Positions 60,163 to 64,000 of a DNA stretch of 64,000 bases are shown here, one piece after another. The position numbers and the translations under genes were made by a program. A model generated the notes under the pieces. The model worked only from the letters and a program-made list of their open reading frames with translations, was not told the DNA's origin and searched no databases. Origin of the DNA: Candidatus Borrarchaeum weybense. Lineage in GTDB: Archaea; Asgardarchaeota; Sifarchaeia; Borrarchaeales; Borrarchaeaceae. The stretch is from positions 83,212-147,211 of the forward strand of contig JAHQJS010000003.1 of NCBI GenBank assembly GCA_019057385.1, in the 5' to 3' direction. How positions within the stretch are numbered: the first letter of the stretch is position 1; each line of letters opens with the position of its first letter.

Positions 60163-60982
60163 CCTCTTGAATTAGTTCGATTTCTTCTTTGAATGCTTCT
60201 GCCTTTCCTTGGAGTATTTCTACAGCTTTTTTAACAATTTTTTCCGGAGATAATGCTCCAGTAGATTCCACAGAAAACGCAAAAATTCTATTGTCCCATC
60301 GTACTTTTATTGCATTAAAATCACATGTATCCTCGCACAATTTGCATAAAATGCAATCTAACATGTTTTGAATTATTAATCCACCTTCTTCTAATCTAAG
60401 AATGCTTTTTGGACAACTTTCTACACAATCACCGCATTCTGTACATTCTTGTTTTTTTAAGTCAATAATTGGAATATATTTATAGGAACAAGTTGCTACT
60501 GGTTGCCATTTTGCATGTACTTTTCCTTTTCCTAGTTGTGCGATTGCTTCTAATTCTGTGCGTTGACCTTTTGCCAGTTTAACAATAGGTATTAAATCAT
60601 TTACTGGAACAACCTCAGGATCTTGCGACACAAGATCCCCTGAATATACAATTACACTATCACCTTGATTATCTATTTCTTTTGCCTCTTTAACTAATGT
60701 TAAGGTCACGGAACATCTCGGGCAATTAGTTCCCCCGCATCCGCAATCCTGTGGTAAGACAAAAGACTCAAGATCAGTCTTTAGCGGTATTAATCCAAGC
60801 CTATGAGCTAATAATTCATCATACAAAGCAGATGTATTTTCAATGATTATGACATCTTCGATAGCAAAAGTAGGTACCTCTGCTATCATAACTCTTCTGA
60901 AAGCATTTGCAAAAGAGGCATCTACATCTTCTAATATAAATCGTAACATATCTTGTGTCTTTTCAAGTATCTGGACATTCAT
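60131..60982 (-). CDS. rpoD: RNA polymerase subunit D (Rpo3) with ferredoxin-like domain
   Basis: A 283-residue Rpb3 homologue. The alpha-like dimerisation and insert domains (DVDASFANAFRRVMIAEVPT near the start) surround a ferredoxin-like insertion with two cysteine sets, CTECGDCVESCPKS and CILCKLCEDTC. Together these suit two 4Fe-4S clusters, a feature of some archaeal subunit D proteins. First gene of the ribosomal operon that follows on the minus strand. Confidence 0.95.
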   Translation of the reverse strand: MNVQILEKTQDMLRFILEDVDASFANAFRRVMIAEVPTFAIEDVIIIENTSALYDELLAHRLGLIPLKTDLESFVLPQDCGCGGTNCPRCSVTLTLVKEAKEIDNQGDSVIVYSGDLVSQDPEVVPVNDLIPIVKLAKGQRTELEAIAQLGKGKVHAKWQPVATCSYKYIPIIDLKKQECTECGDCVESCPKSILRLEEGGLIIQNMLDCILCKLCEDTCDFNAIKVRWDNRIFAFSVESTGALSPEKIVKKAVEILQGKAEAFKEEIELIQEGEKSEIYRSN

Positions 60983-61425
60983 AACAATATCTCACCAAAG
61001 GAAACCGTTAAAGAGTTGCTGATCAAATAATATTCCTTTTATTGGCTTATTCAAATTGAGAGACTTACCTTTCGAATTCTTTTTCTTTAAGAAAGGAGAT
61101 TTTTTGAATCGCCTATTCGCATCTTGGAGCAAGCATACAAGATTTATAACTTTTTCTTTTCTGACTGAATCTCCAATAATTGTAATTGACACTCACTTAA
61201 ATGCAAATTCTCTAAAGTGTTTTCCTTTATTTTTTGTTCTTAACTAGCGTACTGTTTTCTTAAAACTTCAAACGAACGTCTTTATTTCTAGATTTCGTCT
61301 CATTAAATCTCAGTTTAAAAATGTAAGTCTCAGCATATTCTATTCTCCAATAAAGAAGCGTCAGCTGGCATACAAAAACGCGGACTTTAAATAGACCGCT
61401 ATCAAATGTCAGTGGTGAACTGGTA
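60983..61425. other. Divergent intergenic region between rpoD and the Arf-like GTPase gene
   Basis: AT-rich 440 bp. A short basic reading frame (60992-61192, minus) runs into the rpoD leader but resembles no known protein. The promoters of rpoD and of the GTPase operon lie here. No RNA gene was recognised. Confidence 0.5.
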
Positions 61426-61977
61426 ATGGGAATTACACAGTTATCTAAGACAAAGGTAACTAGTAAGCAAGAAAAAGTATTGAAATTTTTACTAATGGGG
61501 CCAGCAGGAGCTGGAAAAAGCACCTTTGGATCCTGTCTTGAGTGTGTAATTGAGGAAACTCAGTTAAATTCTTCTGGCATATATATGCCGACGCCAGGAG
61601 TTGCCTTTTATAAAGTGCCCTTGAATAATGGTAAGTGTTATGTTAATTGGGAATTGGGAGGTCAACAGCGCTATCAACCTCTCTGGAAACTCTGGTGGAA
61701 AGGAGCAACTGGTGCCTTCTTGATTATTGATTCTTCTAATGAAGAAGCCTTAGCAGTCGCCAAGAATATACACCAGTTGATTATAGGTGAATTACGTCTA
61801 CCATATGTGGTTTGTATTAACAAACAAGATTTACCTAACACATTATCTCCTGAGATGATTGCCAGTCATCTTGAAATTAACGATTCCACAATCATTTTTC
61901 CTACTTCCGCTGCAACAGGTGCAAATGTTAAGGAAGCGTTTCTTGAGTTAGTGCAAAGAACGGAAAGGGAGGCGTGA
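61426..61977 (+). CDS. Arf/SAR-like small GTPase (Asgard type)
   Basis: A 183-residue small GTPase of the Arf/SAR group. G1 GPAGAGKST (about 25-33), G3 WELGGQQRY (W-x-x-GGQ as in Arf WDxGGQ), G4 NKQD and G5 TSAATG are all present. The sequence starts MGIT, with Gly at position 2 as in N-myristoylated Arf proteins; archaeal myristoylation is not established, so this may be coincidence. Such GTPases are characteristic of Asgard archaea. It is the first gene of an apparent operon with a longin-like protein and corrinoid methyl-transfer genes. Confidence 0.85.
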   Translation: MGITQLSKTKVTSKQEKVLKFLLMGPAGAGKSTFGSCLECVIEETQLNSSGIYMPTPGVAFYKVPLNNGKCYVNWELGGQQRYQPLWKLWWKGATGAFLIIDSSNEEALAVAKNIHQLIIGELRLPYVVCINKQDLPNTLSPEMIASHLEINDSTIIFPTSAATGANVKEAFLELVQRTEREA

Positions 61978-61980
61978 TTT

Positions 61981-62739
61981 GTGATCGGTGAAACCTTGTT
62001 CTTAAATTCCTATCCGTTGCAGGAATGTGGCATTAAAACAATCTTGCTCCTCAAGTTCGATGTCATGGCAGGACCCTATATTGCTTTTGAGGGTACATGC
62101 TCCGAAAGCAAAGTAGCGGAAACCCTAAAGGATCCCATCATTCTGGCACAGTTCCATATGGGGCTAGCCGAGACCGATGTTGATGTTATAGAAAAGCAGG
62201 GCGAACGCATGGTGATCGCCCGTCGCAACCGCATCATAGAGGGCACCGACGCTAAGGACATTCTAATCGTGATCATTGAGGATGACATCTCTACAGACGA
62301 AGCTGATAAACTGGCCAATGAGTTGTTGGGACGCACTGGCGGTGATCAAAACTATTTGCGTAATGAGTTGCGTCTTCTCTGTGACAATGCACAACAGTTA
62401 AAGGACCGTTTAAAACTACCAACTCCCCAGCCACTGTTTGTAAAAAAATCGGATCTCATGAAAGAAGCGGGCATGAAAATCCCGGTCATGACTCCTGAAC
62501 AAAAAGACAAGGTGTTAAGGGGAGAAATCGCCTCTAAACTGGTGAGTGATTACCCCATGGACTTGATCACCAACTTGGTACAAGGAGTCAACAACAAAAT
62601 CACCATCCTCAGTTTATGGAAGTTATATTCTCCCTTTGATATCGACCTACTGGAGGTCTATCAGTTTTTTATCACCCTGAACGAATTGGAGGTATGTCAA
62701 TTTGAGGAAACCCATTTCTACCATTCAAGAAAATTATAA
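61981..62739 (+). CDS. Possible longin/roadblock-like regulatory protein, function unknown
   Basis: A 252-residue protein of unidentified family. The first 115 residues alternate strands and helices (TILLLKFDVMAGPYIAFEGT, then ILIVIIEDDISTDEADKLAN), suggesting a longin- or Roadblock-like fold, which often pairs with small GTPases. A helical middle and a winged-helix-like C-terminus (ITILSLWKLYSPFDIDLLEV) follow. It starts 4 bp after the GTPase stop (GTG start), so a GTPase-partner role is a reasonable guess. Codon use is GC-richer than in most of the window. Confidence 0.6.
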   Translation: MIGETLFLNSYPLQECGIKTILLLKFDVMAGPYIAFEGTCSESKVAETLKDPIILAQFHMGLAETDVDVIEKQGERMVIARRNRIIEGTDAKDILIVIIEDDISTDEADKLANELLGRTGGDQNYLRNELRLLCDNAQQLKDRLKLPTPQPLFVKKSDLMKEAGMKIPVMTPEQKDKVLRGEIASKLVSDYPMDLITNLVQGVNNKITILSLWKLYSPFDIDLLEVYQFFITLNELEVCQFEETHFYHSRKL

Positions 62740-63481
62740 GCCCTTGAACAATACACTCAGAGAGGAACCAATCGACTACCATACTAAATTTACTGGTGAC
62801 ACTTTCGAACTCATTTCATTATATGAACAGTTAAGAGACATGGTTATCAAAGGAGAGTCCCATTTAATCAAAGATCTCCTGGCTCAATTATTGGAGGCGG
62901 ATATCGACCCATTACGAATCCTTGAGATTGTCAGCGACGCCATGAACACCGTCGGACACCAGTTTTCCATCCGAGAACTGTTTATTGCCGACCTATGGAT
63001 GGCTGCACGCTGTGTGGAACTCATCAAGAACGCTATCGAGCCGCTGATAAAATCACAAGGACTCGACACGGACCGGGAAAAAATTGTCATGGGCACCGTA
63101 GAGGGCGACGTGCATAGCATCGGCCCTAAAATCGTTGAACTATTTCTGGAAGGCGCCGGCTATGATGTGATTAACCTAGGTGTGGATATCTCTCCTGATC
63201 GCTTTATAGAAGCCATCAAACAACATCAACCCGTATTTGTAGGACTCAGCGCCTGGTTGGACACCACCGCCAACTTCTCTCTCAAGCAAACCATTCAAGC
63301 CCTGGATCACCTACGAGCCCAGTATCAATTCAAGATCATAGTGGGTGGACCCTCTGTCACCCGCAAGTTCGCTAAAGAAATCGGTGCCGATGGATACGGC
63401 AATAACGCTGAAGAAGCCGTCCAAGTTGTGACTCAATTAAAAGAAGGACGCTATTTTTGGGAGTTTCCTGATGACGAATAA
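62702..63481 (+). CDS. Corrinoid (B12)-binding methyl-transfer protein
   Basis: A 259-residue protein of the MtbC/MttC/MtaC type. A helical cap (about 40-120) is followed by a Rossmann-like cobalamin domain with the corrinoid motif EGDVHSIG (D-x-H-x2-G, the His being the lower cobalt ligand; about 138-145), GVDISPDRF and GGPSVT. It would carry the methyl group between a substrate methyltransferase and the UroD-type enzyme encoded next. Its N-terminus overlaps the preceding gene by 38 bp; an internal start after that is possible. Confidence 0.88.
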   Translation: MRKPISTIQENYKPLNNTLREEPIDYHTKFTGDTFELISLYEQLRDMVIKGESHLIKDLLAQLLEADIDPLRILEIVSDAMNTVGHQFSIRELFIADLWMAARCVELIKNAIEPLIKSQGLDTDREKIVMGTVEGDVHSIGPKIVELFLEGAGYDVINLGVDISPDRFIEAIKQHQPVFVGLSAWLDTTANFSLKQTIQALDHLRAQYQFKIIVGGPSVTRKFAKEIGADGYGNNAEEAVQVVTQLKEGRYFWEFPDDE

Positions 63482-63516
63482 TCAGCATATGTTGTTAAAA
63501 CTAATAGGTGAAGATT

Positions 63517-64000
63517 ATGGGGTTATTAAAACTGTTAAAATTAGTCATTAAAGCATCCGTCAAGAATAAATTACGCGGCTTCGGGGTAAAACTCACCCCT
63601 ATGGAACGCATCTTGTTGTTTAACTTAAATAAACTGCCTGATCGGGTAGCTACCATCCTAGCAGTCGCCAACATCCACCCACAATTCATCGACCCCTCAC
63701 TCAGTTGGATTGATCTGCTTCATGACGTCGATAAAAACGTTGAGCTCACCAAAAAACTCTACGAACGCTACCCCGCCGACAGCCTCACCATGCTCTACTG
63801 GGGGGGACCTTTGCTAGGTTCCGGTCTCTACGAAATGGGCGTACCCTTCCAGTTCACGGAATGGAATTACCCCACCAACACCGACAACATCATCAAAATC
63901 GCCGACGACATGAATACCATCCATCCCCCAGAAATCGAAGGCTACTTCGAAACCTCACTCCAGGTGTTCTGCAAGGTCCAAGAGGAACTGCCAGCCATCT
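63517..64000 (+). CDS. UroD-family methyltransferase, N-terminal part (continues beyond window)
   Basis: The ATG at 63517 follows AGGTGAAG. The visible 161 residues (MGLLKLLKLVIKAS, then FGVKLTPMERILLF) match the start of uroporphyrinogen-decarboxylase-like methyltransferases such as MtaA/MtbA, which move methyl groups between a corrinoid protein and CoM, or in non-methanogens probably tetrahydrofolate/methanopterin. The zinc-binding His-Cys-Cys lies beyond the window. It is part of the operon with the corrinoid protein. Confidence 0.75.
   Translation, partial: MGLLKLLKLVIKASVKNKLRGFGVKLTPMERILLFNLNKLPDRVATILAVANIHPQFIDPSLSWIDLLHDVDKNVELTKKLYERYPADSLTMLYWGGPLLGSGLYEMGVPFQFTEWNYPTNTDNIIKIADDMNTIHPPEIEGYFETSLQVFCKVQEELPAI

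Noticed and set aside
60992..61192. Small basic protein upstream of rpoD
   Set aside because: Low-complexity Lys-rich frame in an AT-rich leader, no recognisable domain or ribosome-binding site.

Overview
The window is chromosomal DNA of an archaeon, most probably an Asgard-type archaeon. Archaeal markers include ribosomal proteins L2, L3, L4, L23, L13, L18e, S9 and L37Ae, RNA polymerase subunits D and N plus an Rpo8-like subunit, the exosome pair Rrp41/Rrp42, TFB, RFC, RPA, Orc1/Cdc6, archaeosine TGT, O-phosphoseryl-tRNA synthetase and tetraether lipid synthase. An Arf-like small GTPase with Gly2, a Roadblock/LC7 protein and the Rpo8-like subunit favour Asgard over other archaea; I did not try to name a lineage. 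The bulk DNA is AT-rich, with GC-richer islands at a secreted protein (31779-34300), the last 2 kb, and the RNA genes.

Layout: 1-7661 informational genes (GatB, NOG1, FAU-1, Lrp, TGT, LSm, Rpo8-like, PAC2) and one tRNA; 7763-8075 an unassigned GC-rich structured-RNA candidate; 8385-15099 an accessory cluster of three CRISPR-Cas-related proteins without a CRISPR array; 15641-16212 a tRNA and a tnpB-derived remnant; 16244-20190 a partial S10-type ribosomal cluster; 20623-26354 tetraether synthase, Elf1, RPA and an ABC exporter; 26427-30700 tRNA-Pro, an orc1/cdc6-wHTH pair beside a possible origin, a phosphoesterase and rfcS; 30973-31549 two heavily intron-containing tRNAs; 31779-38371 a cell-surface protein, an ECF transporter and a DHH phosphoesterase; 38455-42992 prefoldin, L37Ae, Pcc1 and a Tad-like pilus motor; 43002-50624 IS remnants, a second TGT-like protein, TFB, Roadblock, MutS-like and RibK; 50671-54128 an SF1 helicase and a complete IscB locus with its omega RNA; 54331-60982 SepRS, endonuclease V, RpoN, exosome and the rpoD-L18e-L13-S9 operon; 61426-64000 an Arf-like GTPase upstream of a longin-like protein, a corrinoid protein and a UroD-type methyltransferase.

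Three observations stand out. (1) The 8.9-15.1 kb cluster encodes a 1327-residue SF2 helicase fused to a complete Cas1-like domain, a Cas7-like RAMP protein and a RAMP-HD fusion. The two RAMP genes share a promoter motif, and two 88-bp direct repeats flank the RAMP-HD gene. It looks like a highly derived, array-less class 1 CRISPR-Cas relative. (2) Introns are unusually abundant: all five tRNAs found carry two to five introns, always including one in the T-loop. (3) Two protein genes, rfcS and rrp41, are interrupted by 30- and 31-nt segments with bulge-helix-bulge-like geometry, and removing them restores the conserved protein exactly.
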